Of a DNA stretch of 64,000 nt, positions 8,696 through 17,827 are shown in pieces. A program made the translations under genes and the position numbers. Source of the DNA: Clostridium sp. CMCC3677 (GTDB lineage: Bacteria > Bacillota > Clostridia > Clostridiales > Clostridiaceae); NCBI RefSeq assembly GCF_023845585.1, contig NZ_JAMQHS010000007.1, positions 177,117-241,116 on the forward strand. The letters are read 5' to 3'. Each line of letters starts with the position of its first letter. Positions within the stretch are counted from its first letter, which is position 1. The notes beneath the pieces are model-generated. The model saw only the letters and a program-made list of their open reading frames with translations. It had not been told where the DNA came from and made no database searches.

Positions 8696-8836
8696 AAAAA
8701 CCCACGGCTAAGTTTAATGAACTGCACCCTTTATAAAAACAGTTTTATTATTTTAACTGTCTACTATAAAGGAAGCATATCATAATTAATCGTGGGTTTC
8801 TTGTTTGATGCCATCATGACCTTTAAAATCCATCAC
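8696..8836. repeat. Dispersed palindromic repeat (copy A), also acting as terminator
   Basis: Outer arms AAACCCACG and CGTGGGTTT (8698-8706 and 8791-8799) enclose TGAACTGCACCC and nested stems (ACAGTT with AACTGT). The right flank GACCTTTAAAATCCATCAC is nearly identical to the right flank of copy C at 43013-43030. Copies B, C and D have the same TGAACTG hairpin. The TGAACTGC...AGACA pattern recalls the terminal repeats of IS3/IS150-type elements. Confidence 0.6.
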
Positions 8837-8881
8837 CAAATAAATCAATTGTATCTAATTCTATAAAATATCTGTTGAACT

Positions 8882-9718
8882 TTAATGAGTATGCACTCCT
8901 GTAAATCCATCTTCATGTATATGATCTATTCCAAGTCCTTTAATATGTTCATGTGTGTGCATAAATGATACTTGTAATTTTTTATTTACAGGGTTAACTC
9001 CCACATATGCGTTTACACCAAACACGTCTTTTAACATTTCAGAATTTATCACTTCTTCTACTGTTCCAAAATTCTTTATCCTTCCATCTTTCATTACAAT
9101 TAAATAATCACAATACATAGATGCTAGATTCATATCATGTATAGCTGCTAACGTAGTTATATTAAGACTTTTAACTAAGTCCATAATTTGTATCTGATAT
9201 CCTATATCTAAATGATTTGTTGGTTCATCTAATATTAAAAATTTAGTATTTTGAACTAAAGCCCTTGCTATTAATGTTCTTTGTTTCTCTCCACCTGATA
9301 AATGAGAAAAACTCCTCTTACTATAGCTTTCTAAGCCTACCTTTTTTAGCATTTCTCGAACCATCTGTAAATCATCTTTAGAGTAATCTTCAAAAACAGA
9401 TTTATATGGATATCTTCCCATCTTTACTATTTGCTCAACAGTAAAATCAAAGTGAGTATTACTTTCTTGAGCTAAAACTGCAATTTCTTTTGCACAATCT
9501 TTATGTTTCATCTTATCTAATTCTTTATTATCTAATAATACACTTCCACTTGATGGTTTATAGAGTCTGTATATATTTTTAAGTACTGTAGATTTTCCTG
9601 AACCATTAGGACCTATAATTCCTACAAATGAACCTTTTTTAATCTCAAAAGATATGTCTTTTAATATTTCTTTTTTCTCTATATTAAACCTTAAATTTCT
9701 AACCTGTACTTTAAACAT
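8882..9718 (-). CDS. FecE/FhuC-type ABC transporter ATP-binding protein with His-rich tail
   Basis: A 278-residue ATPase of the iron-siderophore/cobalamin/heme (FecCD) importer class. It has Walker A GPNGSGKST near residue 36, signature LSGGEKQR near 141, Walker B FLILDEPTNHLDIG near 160 and the switch histidine in AAIHDMN. The last ~30 residues are unusual: HTHEHIKGLGIDHIHEDG and a final VHTH give eight histidines, suggesting metal binding or sensing. It overlaps the permease gene by one base (stop/start TAATG). Being downstream of hypA, it probably energises uptake of nickel or another transition metal complex; that role is inference from neighbours. Confidence 0.92.
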   Translation of the reverse strand: MFKVQVRNLRFNIEKKEILKDISFEIKKGSFVGIIGPNGSGKSTVLKNIYRLYKPSSGSVLLDNKELDKMKHKDCAKEIAVLAQESNTHFDFTVEQIVKMGRYPYKSVFEDYSKDDLQMVREMLKKVGLESYSKRSFSHLSGGEKQRTLIARALVQNTKFLILDEPTNHLDIGYQIQIMDLVKSLNITTLAAIHDMNLASMYCDYLIVMKDGRIKNFGTVEEVINSEMLKDVFGVNAYVGVNPVNKKLQVSFMHTHEHIKGLGIDHIHEDGFTGVHTH

Positions 9719-10800
9719 TACTCTTTTCCTCCAAACGAATAGTTTTTCTTAGAAATTAAGTATAAGAAAAATGGACCTCCAACTAATGAAGTTATTATTC
9801 CTATAGGTATTTCTATTGGTGGGAAAAGCCCTCTAGCTATAATATCTACTGTTATTAAAAATATAGCACCTATTAATGATGAAAGTATTATAAGTTTTTT
9901 ATGATCACTTCCTACTATAGTTCTACATATATGCGGCACTACAAGTCCTATAAATCCTATTGCTCCAGTTATAGAAACTAATGATGATGTAAGCAGTGTC
10001 GCTAATATTAAAATTATAGATTTTATAAGCTTTATATTTATTCCAAGTATTATTGCACTGTCATCACCAAGAAGTAATATATCTAGTGATTTAGATATCA
10101 TTAACGCTATTATCATAACTACAACTAAAATAATAAATGGGAATAATAACACATCCCACTTCGCTCCCCCTAAGCTACCAACAGTCCAAAATAAAGCACT
10201 CTTTGCTTGATTTGAATTTTCTGCTGAATATATAATTAAGTTAGTAAGTGCCGAGAAAATTGTTGATATTGCCATCCCTGATAATACTAATCTTGTTGTA
10301 GATGTTGCTTTTCCCATTTGAGTGCCTATAGCAAAAACTAACATTCCTGATATAAGAGAACCTAAAAAGGCTCCTGCTCTAATACTATTTATTCCAAGTA
10401 ATGACATACCACCTAAAACTATAACAAAAACAGCACCACAAGATGCCCCTGATGATATACCCAATATATATGGTTCAGCTATTGGATTTTTAGTGACACA
10501 TTGCATAAGAACTCCACAAATTGCAAGTCCTGCTCCACATATAGCTCCAAGTAATACTCTAGGGAATCTTATTTCCCATATTATATTTTGTGTCATTATA
10601 GTTCCAATATCACTATAAACTATACCATTTGTTAATTTACTAAGCAGTACTTTATATACTTCTCCAGGTTCTATATATGTACTACCTATTGCTATTGCTC
10701 CAACTGCTGCACCTGCTAATATTGCAGTTAAAGCTATAACCCAAAATAAAAAACCTTTCTTTTTAGAAAGGCTTTTTTTATCTTCTAAAGCTACCTGCAT
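9718..10800 (-). CDS. FecCD family ABC transporter permease
   Basis: A 360-residue membrane protein with about 10 helices, typical for BtuC/FecD/FhuB-type permeases. Family marks are RFPRVLLGAICGAGLAICGVLMQ near residue 80, the LGISSGASCGA turn, and the coupling segment GAIGFIGLVVPHICRTIVGSDHKKLI near residue 275. It acts as a homodimer in the membrane with the preceding binding lipoprotein and following ATPase. The genes are translationally coupled: its ATG overlaps the stop of the binding protein by one base and its own stop overlaps the ATPase start. Confidence 0.93.
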   Translation of the reverse strand: MQVALEDKKSLSKKKGFLFWVIALTAILAGAAVGAIAIGSTYIEPGEVYKVLLSKLTNGIVYSDIGTIMTQNIIWEIRFPRVLLGAICGAGLAICGVLMQCVTKNPIAEPYILGISSGASCGAVFVIVLGGMSLLGINSIRAGAFLGSLISGMLVFAIGTQMGKATSTTRLVLSGMAISTIFSALTNLIIYSAENSNQAKSALFWTVGSLGGAKWDVLLFPFIILVVVMIIALMISKSLDILLLGDDSAIILGINIKLIKSIILILATLLTSSLVSITGAIGFIGLVVPHICRTIVGSDHKKLIILSSLIGAIFLITVDIIARGLFPPIEIPIGIITSLVGGPFFLYLISKKNYSFGGKE

Positions 10801-11822
10801 TACTTATTTTGTCCAAAAAAATATCTGTACATTTGCTCGATAAGCTTCGGATTTCTAATACCTGGAGATAAATCAGCTAATCCTACAACATATATTTTAT
10901 TATTTTTTATAGCAGGTACATCTTTAAGCGCAGGATGAGCTTTTAAGAAATCTATTTTCTCTTGTACTGGGTTTCCTGCCATGAAATCAGTTACTAATAT
11001 AACTTCTGGATTCTCTGCAACTATGCTTTCCCACGAAACATTTATATAAGGCTTAGTCGCATTTTTAGAAAATACATTATTTCCACCTGCAAGTTCTATT
11101 AAGTTGTTAGCAAGACCTGATCCAACTACCATTGCATCATTTTCGCCAGAATCATATACCATCATTTTTACTCTATCTTCTTGTTTTATATCTCCTACTT
11201 TATCAGTTACAGCTTTTATATCACTTTTCATTTTAGCTATTACTTCTTTAGCTTTGTCTTGTACTCCAAATATTTTCCCCAATAGCTCAAAATCTTCATA
11301 AACAGTTTCTACTGTAGAATCTGCTCTATAAGACTTAGCCATAAATGGAGTTATATCTTTTGATATAAGTTCATCTGGTGATCCTGTAGTTTGTTCACTT
11401 ATAGATGAATCCCATCCACTTACAAAGTCTGCACCTGTAGCCATAAATCCTTCTTTAGATACAGAATGACCTTCTCCAATTTTAAGTACTGGTATTTTAT
11501 TATAGGCTTCTTCAAATTCAGGTAATATAGGATTATCTAAAAGTGCTGTCCCTATCATTTTATCCTCTAAACCTAATACTAATAACATTTCTGTCATAAA
11601 TTGAGATAATGTAACTGCCTTTTGTCTTGGTGATTTTACTGTTACATCATAATCCTTAGCACCATCTGAATATACAAATTTTACTGCTTCAAAATCACTT
11701 GTATGAGCTTCAGTATTTGATTTTTCCACTTTATCTATTTGATTACTAGAGCACCCTATTCCACCTACTGCTAATGCAGATATAGTTAATGCAGCTATAA
11801 TTCTTTTTAACTTCTTGTTCAT
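10800..11822 (-). CDS. BtuF/FecB-type ABC transporter substrate-binding lipoprotein
   Basis: A 340-residue cluster A-II (TroA/BtuF fold) binding protein. A basic start and hydrophobic core are followed by VGGIGC, a weak lipobox, so it is probably anchored outside the membrane. The mature part has the PRQKAVTLSQFMTEMLLVLGLEDKMIGTA opening and the lobe-linking long helix near residue 190. An ATG five codons upstream (11837) lacks a ribosome site, while the ATG at 11822 has GGAG upstream and starts MNKKLKR, so it is preferred. The ligand is a metal chelate or corrinoid; hypA and hypB just upstream suggest nickel. Confidence 0.9.
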   Translation of the reverse strand: MNKKLKRIIAALTISALAVGGIGCSSNQIDKVEKSNTEAHTSDFEAVKFVYSDGAKDYDVTVKSPRQKAVTLSQFMTEMLLVLGLEDKMIGTALLDNPILPEFEEAYNKIPVLKIGEGHSVSKEGFMATGADFVSGWDSSISEQTTGSPDELISKDITPFMAKSYRADSTVETVYEDFELLGKIFGVQDKAKEVIAKMKSDIKAVTDKVGDIKQEDRVKMMVYDSGENDAMVVGSGLANNLIELAGGNNVFSKNATKPYINVSWESIVAENPEVILVTDFMAGNPVQEKIDFLKAHPALKDVPAIKNNKIYVVGLADLSPGIRNPKLIEQMYRYFFGQNK

Positions 11823-11886
11823 TCCTATTTTCTCCATTTCTTTGTTTTATAAATAATTCCATAAATGTTAAGATGGTAAAGCAGTT

Positions 11887-12228
11887 TTAACAAGCGATGA
11901 TTTCCTTAATCATAAACTCTTTTCCGCATAATAATTCCCAGTGTTTATCTCCACAGTTTGAGCATTCACCATTATTTTGAATAATATTAAAAACTGTATT
12001 ACACTTTTTACACATACCATTACCTGGTAATATCTCAATTCTTAATTTTGTATTTTGTAATAAGGTACCATCAACTGCTGCTGGATAACAAGCTTCAATA
12101 TATTTTGGAATCATAGATGAAAGTTCACCAATTTGAAGCACTACTGTTTCTATTTTGGTCAATCTATTTTTTTCTGCGAAATTTTTAACAGTCTTAACAA
12201 CTTCAAACACCACTCCTAATTCATGCAA
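11887..12228 (-). CDS. hypA: Hydrogenase/urease nickel-insertion metallochaperone HypA
   Basis: A 113-residue HypA. It begins MHE, whose Met, His2 and Glu3 form the nickel site after cleavage-free exposure of the N-terminus. A structural zinc site is formed by C73xxC76 and C89xxC92. HypA passes Ni(II), with HypB, to the large subunit of [NiFe] hydrogenases (or other nickel enzymes). Only hypA and hypB are present in the window, without hypCDEF, so the client enzyme is not evident here. It lies 106 bases after the large oxidoreductase gene and 64 bases before the transporter, all in one direction. Confidence 0.95.
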   Translation of the reverse strand: MHELGVVFEVVKTVKNFAEKNRLTKIETVVLQIGELSSMIPKYIEACYPAAVDGTLLQNTKLRIEILPGNGMCKKCNTVFNIIQNNGECSNCGDKHWELLCGKEFMIKEIIAC

Positions 12229-12334
12229 CTAAAACCACCTCTACTTCCCTATATTAAAAATCTAAATGGAATTTTGTGTTCCCCACTGTATTTTTTTGTA
12301 CAATGTTTTGCTATTCCACCTTACTTTTTTCTAA

Positions 12335-15025
12335 TTAAGAATTTCTTTTGAGACTCTTTTTAATTCTTCTAGCTTTAATTACTAATTTACGCTTAATTAC
12401 ATTTTTAATAACTTTAGGTTTAAGCTCTTTAAGTGTTACGCTTTGTGCATCATATTTTCTGTAAAGTGTAATAGCATCAAATTTACATCTAGTTGTACAT
12501 GCACCACAACCTATACATTGATATTCATCTACAGTTGTAGCTCCACAACCAAGACAACGTTCTGTTTCCTTCTTCACTTGCTCTTCTGTAAATGTAGGAC
12601 GTAAATCTCTAAATGTTTCTTTTGATTTAGCACCTTCTATATGATCTATTTTTTGTCTCTTAATATGATCATAACCTTCTAAAGTTAAGTTTTCTTTATC
12701 CAATGCATGATACACTCTTCTATCACGTCCATAAACTAAGCTTTGTCCAGGATGAACATAACGGTGAATTGATATTGCACCTTCTTTACCTAAAGCAATA
12801 GCATCTATAGCAAATTTAGGGCCAGTCAAAGCATCTCCACCTGCAAATACATCTGGTTCTTTTGTTTGTAAAGTAAATGAATCTGCTTTAATTGTCCTGT
12901 TTGGATTTAATTCTACTTTACTATTTTCTAGCAAATTGCCCCAATCTATTCCTTGACCTACTGAAATCAGAACATGATTTGTGTTAACAATCTTTGTTTC
13001 ATTTTCATCAAATACAGGACTAAATTTTCCACTCTTATCGAAAACTGAAAGACATTTTTTGAATTCTATTCCTATAACTTTTCCATTTTCTTTAATAATT
13101 CTTTTTGGACCCCAAGAATTGTTAACCTCGATATCTTCTTCCATTGCTTCTTCAATTTCTTCATCAAGTGCCGGCATTTCTTTTCTACTTTCTAGACAGA
13201 ACATATTAACTTTTGAAGCACCAACTCTTGTAGCTGTCCTTGCAACGTCAATTGCAACATTTCCACCACCAATTACAACTACATTTCCTTCAAGTTTTAC
13301 TTCATTGCCTAGATTTACATTACGTAAAAAATCAACACCTGTAATAACACCTTCTGAATCTTCGCCCTCAACACCAAGTTTTCTACCTGTCTGAGCACCG
13401 ATTGCAAGATAGAATGCCTCGTATCCTTGGTCTCTTAAATATTTAAGACTTACATCTTTACCAACTTCAACACCAACTTTAAATTCCACTCCCAATTCTC
13501 TCAAAATTTCAATTTCTGCATTTATAACATCTTTTTCTAATCTATAAGATGGAATTCCAAGTGTCAACATACCACCAAGCGCTTTTTGCTTTTCAAATAC
13601 AGTTACCTTGTAACCATCAAGTGCTAAGTAAAAAGCACAAGATAGACCCGACGGACCAGCGCCAACAATAGCAATTTTATTACCATATTCATGTCTTAAT
13701 TTTGGCACATAACGATTTTCCATATTTAAATCTTGTTCAGCAATAAATTTCTTAATTTCATCAATAGCAACTGGCTCATCAATATCTCCTCTAGTACAAT
13801 CAGATTCACATTTTCTTGGGCAAATACGTCCACATACTGCTGGAAATGGATTTTCATGTTTTATAAGTTCAAGTGCTTCTTTATATCTACCTTGAGACGC
13901 TAACTTAATATAACCTTGAACAGAAATATGAGCTGGACAATTTGTTTTACATGGACTTGTACCAGTCTCAACAACATTTTCTCTATTGATACGATAATCA
14001 ACATTCCATTTGTCATCACCCCACTCTGTATTGTGAGCAAAATCTTCTCTCTTCTTCTCAACAATCGGTGTTTTAGTACATAATTTTTGACCCAATTTCA
14101 ATGCATTAACTGGGCAAACTTGAACGCATTCTCCACAAGCAACACATTTATCTTTATCTATTCTCGAAACATAATTTGAACGCACCATATCATTATTTTG
14201 GAACATTCCAGCAATTCTTGTAGCGTAACATGAACATCCACAACAGTTACATATAGCATGAGTATGCCCTGGGCCATCTGCATTTGGTATTTGATGCATT
14301 AAACCGTTTTCTTCAGCTCTTTTAATAATCTCAAAAGCTTCTTCACGAGTAATTTTTCTACCTCTTCCTGTGCGTATATAATATTCCGCAGCATGTCCAA
14401 GTTGAATACACATATCTTCCTTTAAATGACCGCATCCTTCTCCCATAGCTTCTCTTGATGTACGACAAGAACAATCTGAAACAGAGAAAACAGTGTTTTC
14501 ATTAAGATATTTAGAAATTTCTTCATATGATGCTCTTCTAGTCTCACCTTGAATAGCTGTTTCTATAGGAATAACACGCATAGGACCTGTTCCTACTGAA
14601 AAAACACCTGCTGTTATATAAGCTTTTTTTCTTCCATACCCTTCAAAAGCCTCTGCAATTTGCTTATAATTTTCAATACTTTCCCTACTAGGGTGGTTAA
14701 CTATCATTTCCATTTGCCCTGGAACCCAAAGATCAAACCAAAATTTATCAACCCCATCTATTTCATTTACAAAGCAAGCACCTGCAAAAGCTAAATCTAA
14801 TAATAGCTTTGCTGTTTCTTCTACAGATTTACCACACAAAGCAGCCACTTCTTCAGCACTCTTCTTTTTACGTAATTCAAGACAAAGTCCTACTTCTGCC
14901 ATTTCATCCGTAACAACTGGTTCTAAAATTTTATATTCTGGGTCTTCTGGTGTAATTGCAGCTTTTGAACCTCTTTTTTTCATACTTATATGATTAGCAA
15001 AATCCAATACTTTTTGTTTTACCAT
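12335..15025 (-). CDS. Large Fe-S / FAD / NAD(P) oxidoreductase (GltD-like) between hypA and hypB
   Basis: An 896-residue multi-domain protein. Residues 1-180 contain a helical, HTH-like part. Cys-rich segments follow at 183-205 (DCSCR, GCGHLKEDMC) and 258-267 (CNCCGCSC), then a ferredoxin motif C294VACGECVQVC. Residues 355-410 carry the GltD-type SPCKTNCPAH...CGRICPRKCESDC cluster region. FAD binding is at 451-478 (IAIVGAGPSGLSC) and NAD(P) binding at about 583 (VVVIGGGNVAIDVA). The FAD-closing motif is VFAGGD. A C-terminal CLGCG / CIGCGACTTRC ferredoxin region starts near 824, then a basic tail. It should shuttle electrons between NAD(P)H and a ferredoxin-like partner. Its place between hypA and hypB links it to nickel-enzyme or hydrogen metabolism. 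Confidence 0.85.
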   Translation of the reverse strand: MVKQKVLDFANHISMKKRGSKAAITPEDPEYKILEPVVTDEMAEVGLCLELRKKKSAEEVAALCGKSVEETAKLLLDLAFAGACFVNEIDGVDKFWFDLWVPGQMEMIVNHPSRESIENYKQIAEAFEGYGRKKAYITAGVFSVGTGPMRVIPIETAIQGETRRASYEEISKYLNENTVFSVSDCSCRTSREAMGEGCGHLKEDMCIQLGHAAEYYIRTGRGRKITREEAFEIIKRAEENGLMHQIPNADGPGHTHAICNCCGCSCYATRIAGMFQNNDMVRSNYVSRIDKDKCVACGECVQVCPVNALKLGQKLCTKTPIVEKKREDFAHNTEWGDDKWNVDYRINRENVVETGTSPCKTNCPAHISVQGYIKLASQGRYKEALELIKHENPFPAVCGRICPRKCESDCTRGDIDEPVAIDEIKKFIAEQDLNMENRYVPKLRHEYGNKIAIVGAGPSGLSCAFYLALDGYKVTVFEKQKALGGMLTLGIPSYRLEKDVINAEIEILRELGVEFKVGVEVGKDVSLKYLRDQGYEAFYLAIGAQTGRKLGVEGEDSEGVITGVDFLRNVNLGNEVKLEGNVVVIGGGNVAIDVARTATRVGASKVNMFCLESRKEMPALDEEIEEAMEEDIEVNNSWGPKRIIKENGKVIGIEFKKCLSVFDKSGKFSPVFDENETKIVNTNHVLISVGQGIDWGNLLENSKVELNPNRTIKADSFTLQTKEPDVFAGGDALTGPKFAIDAIALGKEGAISIHRYVHPGQSLVYGRDRRVYHALDKENLTLEGYDHIKRQKIDHIEGAKSKETFRDLRPTFTEEQVKKETERCLGCGATTVDEYQCIGCGACTTRCKFDAITLYRKYDAQSVTLKELKPKVIKNVIKRKLVIKARRIKKSLKRNS

Positions 15026-15048
15026 ATCTATTCCCCCATTTAAAATTT

Positions 15049-15148
15049 GCTATGCTTTAAGCGCCTGTTGATATTTTAGTATTCTTAAAGTAAATTCCTC
15101 TGTCCATGAGCTTTATACTACAATATCAACATGGTTTTAAAATATAGC
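15049..15148. repeat. Inverted-repeat element between hypB and the oxidoreductase gene
   Basis: GCTATGCTTTAAGCGCCTGTTGATATTTTAG at the left is mirrored imperfectly by CTACAATATCAACATGG TTTTAAAATATAGC at the right, over about 100 bp. The GCTATG..TTTAA..TGTTGATAT end is related to the element at 15892-15970 and the sequence at 63870. It fits a small non-coding mobile element or a large hairpin in the operon leader. Confidence 0.55.
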
Positions 15149-15165
15149 TTAAAATTTATATCACA

Positions 15166-15837
15166 TTATTTTTCGTTCCAAGTCTTAACTTCAGTACGTA
15201 TCCATTCAGTCCATGTATCAATTCCTTCTCCAGTTTTAGCAGAAATAGGAATTATCTTAATATTTGGGTTCAATCTTGTAGCATACTCTTTAACTGCTTC
15301 TAAATTAAAATCAAAATAATCTATTGCATCTATCTTATTTATTAATAAAACATCAACAATAGAAAACATTAAAGGATATTTTAGAGGCTTATCATCCCCC
15401 TCTGGTACACTTAAAATCATTGCATTTTTTGATGCACCAGTATCAAATTCTGCTGGGCATACCAAATTTCCTACATTTTCTAATATTGCAAAATCAATTT
15501 CTTCTGTTCCTAGTCCATATAGACCTTGTTTTGTCATATCTGCATCCAAATGGCACATACCACCTGTATGCAATTGTATTACTTTAGTACCAGTTTTAGA
15601 CACAGTACTTGCATCTACATCTGAATCAATATCTGCTTCTAAAATTCCTATTCTCATTTCATCTTTCAAAGCTTCAATAGTTCTTAAAACAGTTGTTGTT
15701 TTGCCAGAACCTGGTGAGGACATTAAATTTAATAAAAAAGTTTTACTTTTTTTTAATTCTTCTCTAAGCAAATCTGCTTGTCTATCATTATCTTCAAAAA
15801 CACTTTTCTTAATATCAATGACTTTATACTTATCCAT
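15166..15837 (-). CDS. hypB: Hydrogenase nickel incorporation GTPase HypB
   Basis: A 223-residue SIMIBI-class GTPase. The P-loop SPGSGKTT is at 41-48, the metal/switch cysteine pair at C95-H96 in GGMCHLD and C127 in NVGNLVCPAEFD, and the guanine motif NKID near 170. It hydrolyses GTP while handing nickel to its client with HypA. It lacks the N-terminal CxxCGC high-affinity nickel site and the His-rich stretch found in some HypB, so it may rely on another nickel store. An ATG six codons upstream (15855) is possible; the one at 15837 fits HypB homologues better. It is first in a six-gene minus-strand run. Confidence 0.94.
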   Translation of the reverse strand: MDKYKVIDIKKSVFEDNDRQADLLREELKKSKTFLLNLMSSPGSGKTTTVLRTIEALKDEMRIGILEADIDSDVDASTVSKTGTKVIQLHTGGMCHLDADMTKQGLYGLGTEEIDFAILENVGNLVCPAEFDTGASKNAMILSVPEGDDKPLKYPLMFSIVDVLLINKIDAIDYFDFNLEAVKEYATRLNPNIKIIPISAKTGEGIDTWTEWIRTEVKTWNEK

Positions 15838-15891
15838 ATAATTCTCGACCCCCATTTTTGTTAAATTCCATCCTTTTATTTTTTTATATTT

Positions 15892-15970
15892 GGCTATGTT
15901 TTAGCAAAGTGGGCTGAGTAAAATGCCACTTTACCTATTACATATATCAACACGCATTTAAAACAGAGCC
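15892..15970. repeat. 79-bp MITE-like element upstream of hypB
   Basis: Terminal inverted repeats GGCTATGTTTTA and TAAAACAGAGCC bound the element; AAAGTGG and CCACTTT form an inner hairpin. Read on the minus strand, its first 49 bases match 63870-63918 at 47 of 49 positions. It carries no open frame. It stands just upstream of hypB, in its leader or promoter region. Confidence 0.65.
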
Positions 15971-16225
15971 TTACATTTAAATAATAAAAAGCATTACCTT
16001 TAGGAAAATTATATCATATAATCCATAATAAGGATTGATATTTTTCACATAATTTTCTTATTCTTATAACTGTATTCATAAATTGCTTTGATTTTTTCAT
16101 ACTATACTTGAACAAAATATAAAATCACTGTGTTTTTATATTAAATATAATATGAAACTATTAATATATGTTATGATATAATTTTTGACTTAAACTTAAT
16201 ACTCGCTAATTACAAAGATTAATAC

Positions 16226-16283
16226 AAAAATCCACAATACTAATTTATTGTGGATTTTATGGTAGAGACGAGATATCTATATG
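16226..16283. repeat. Terminator hairpin with flank of the dispersed repeat (copy E)
   Basis: AAAAATCCACAATA pairs with TATTGTGGATTTT around CTAATT, giving a bidirectional terminator after the xanthine permease gene. The right flank GTGGATTTTATGGTAGAGACGAGA closely resembles copy C (GTGGATTTCATAGTTGAGACAAGA), so it belongs to the same dispersed family but without the inner 37-bp hairpin. Confidence 0.65.
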
Positions 16284-16332
16284 CTCCATTAGCTCTTTCT
16301 CGCTATCGTTATAATTTTTTATTTATATTCTA

Positions 16333-17661
16333 TTATTTATTAATGCTTATTACGTCTGTCTCATCTTTTGGTAAAATTAAATTTAAGGCTATAGCTACTA
16401 ATGTAGTTACAACTATTGAAGATTTCCCAAAAATTGATATAAACCAAGCTGGGAATAAAGCTAATGCATCTGGAACTTGAACTATTCCTACACCTAAAGC
16501 AATTGATAAGCCTACAATAGCAGTATTTCTAGCTGTAAGTTTAATTGATGAAATCATCTTAATTCCAGTCATTGTAATAGTTGCAAATACTGATAGTGTA
16601 GCTCCTCCAAGTACACACTGTGGAATACTTGTTAATATTGATGCAAATTTAGGTACTATTCCTGATATTATAATAACTATTGAAGCAAATACAAATACGC
16701 TTCTATTTATAACTTTGTTCATGGTTACTATGCCAACATTTTGACTAAATGTTGCAGTAGGCATACCGCCAAAAAATGCACCAACAATGCTACTAATACC
16801 ATTACCAATTATTCCACCTGAAAGCTCTTTGTCTGTAGGAACTCTATTCATTCCTCCCCCAGTAGTAGCTGAAAAATCACCTATTGCTTGAACAGAATTT
16901 ACAATATGCATTATAACCATAGATATAATTGCTGTAGCATTAAAGCTCATTCCAAAATGCATAAATTTAGGTATTTGCATCCACCCTGCTGTTTGAACAT
17001 CTGTAAAAGAAACCATTCCAAAACATAAAGCAACAATATAACCTACAATAATTCCTACTAATATAGATGCAAGCTTTAATGATCCTTTAGTAAAATAATT
17101 TAAAAATATTACTACACATAAAGTTATAAGTGCAATCCCCCAGTTTTTAGGTGAACCAAAAGTTGAACTTCCAGATCCACCAGCTATATATCTAATAGCA
17201 ACTGAATATAATGATAAACCTATTGAGAATATAACAGTTCCTGTTACTATTAATGGAAATAATTTAATTAACTTTTTAACAAATATTCCAAAAATAACAG
17301 CTACTATTCCTCCAATTACTTGTGCTCCCAAAATTGTTGCAATATTAAATTCATCAGCTATGGCTATTAATGTTGGTACATAAGCAAAACTTGTTCCTAC
17401 AATTATAGGCAATTTAGAACCAATTACTCTAAATATAGGGAAAAGTTGAATTAAAGTTGCTATCCCTGCAAAAAATAATGATGATTGAACAAGTAGAATT
17501 TTATCTTCTGGGCTTAATCCACATACACCTGCTACTATTATAGCTGGAGTAACGCACCCAATAATCATAGCTACAACATGTTGTAATCCTAACGGAACTA
17601 TTTCTTTTAAATTTGGTCTACCTTCAAATTGAAAAAGTAAAGACTTCTCATTTAATCCCAT
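16333..17661 (-). CDS. NCS2 family xanthine/uracil-type nucleobase permease
   Basis: A 442-residue, ~14-helix nucleobase-cation symporter (NAT/NCS2). Family marks are PLGLQHVVAMIIGCVTPAIIV (25-45), with the conserved Gln-His in the first helix, the PIIVGTSFAYVP segment, and GGMPTATFSQNVGIVTMNKVINR near residue 315, the NAT signature region. The QN and the preceding Thr-rich stretch fit the xanthine/urate-type (PbuX/XanQ) branch better than the uracil branch. It imports xanthine or a related purine. It is single, with SD GGGGG before the ATG. No purine riboswitch is visible in its leader, unlike the PbuG-type gene 3 kb away. Confidence 0.88.
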   Translation of the reverse strand: MGLNEKSLLFQFEGRPNLKEIVPLGLQHVVAMIIGCVTPAIIVAGVCGLSPEDKILLVQSSLFFAGIATLIQLFPIFRVIGSKLPIIVGTSFAYVPTLIAIADEFNIATILGAQVIGGIVAVIFGIFVKKLIKLFPLIVTGTVIFSIGLSLYSVAIRYIAGGSGSSTFGSPKNWGIALITLCVVIFLNYFTKGSLKLASILVGIIVGYIVALCFGMVSFTDVQTAGWMQIPKFMHFGMSFNATAIISMVIMHIVNSVQAIGDFSATTGGGMNRVPTDKELSGGIIGNGISSIVGAFFGGMPTATFSQNVGIVTMNKVINRSVFVFASIVIIISGIVPKFASILTSIPQCVLGGATLSVFATITMTGIKMISSIKLTARNTAIVGLSIALGVGIVQVPDALALFPAWFISIFGKSSIVVTTLVAIALNLILPKDETDVISINK

Positions 17662-17827
17662 AAAAAAACTCCCCCTTGTACTAAAGCCTTGTTATACGTT
17701 TACAATGATTTTTATAAATATTATTACGCAATACTTATGCCAATTAAATTTACTATTTTTACCCATTACTTAAGTTTATAATAATTAAATTCATTTTATA
17801 TACAAAAAAATTTTTAATAATTATCAC

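Noticed and set aside
8696..8836. A complete IS3-type insertion sequence
   Set aside because: The TGAACTG arms resemble IS3 ends, but there is no transposase frame near any copy.
12981..13394. 137-codon plus-strand open frame
   Set aside because: It is the antisense shadow of the large oxidoreductase; no ribosome site and no recognisable domain.
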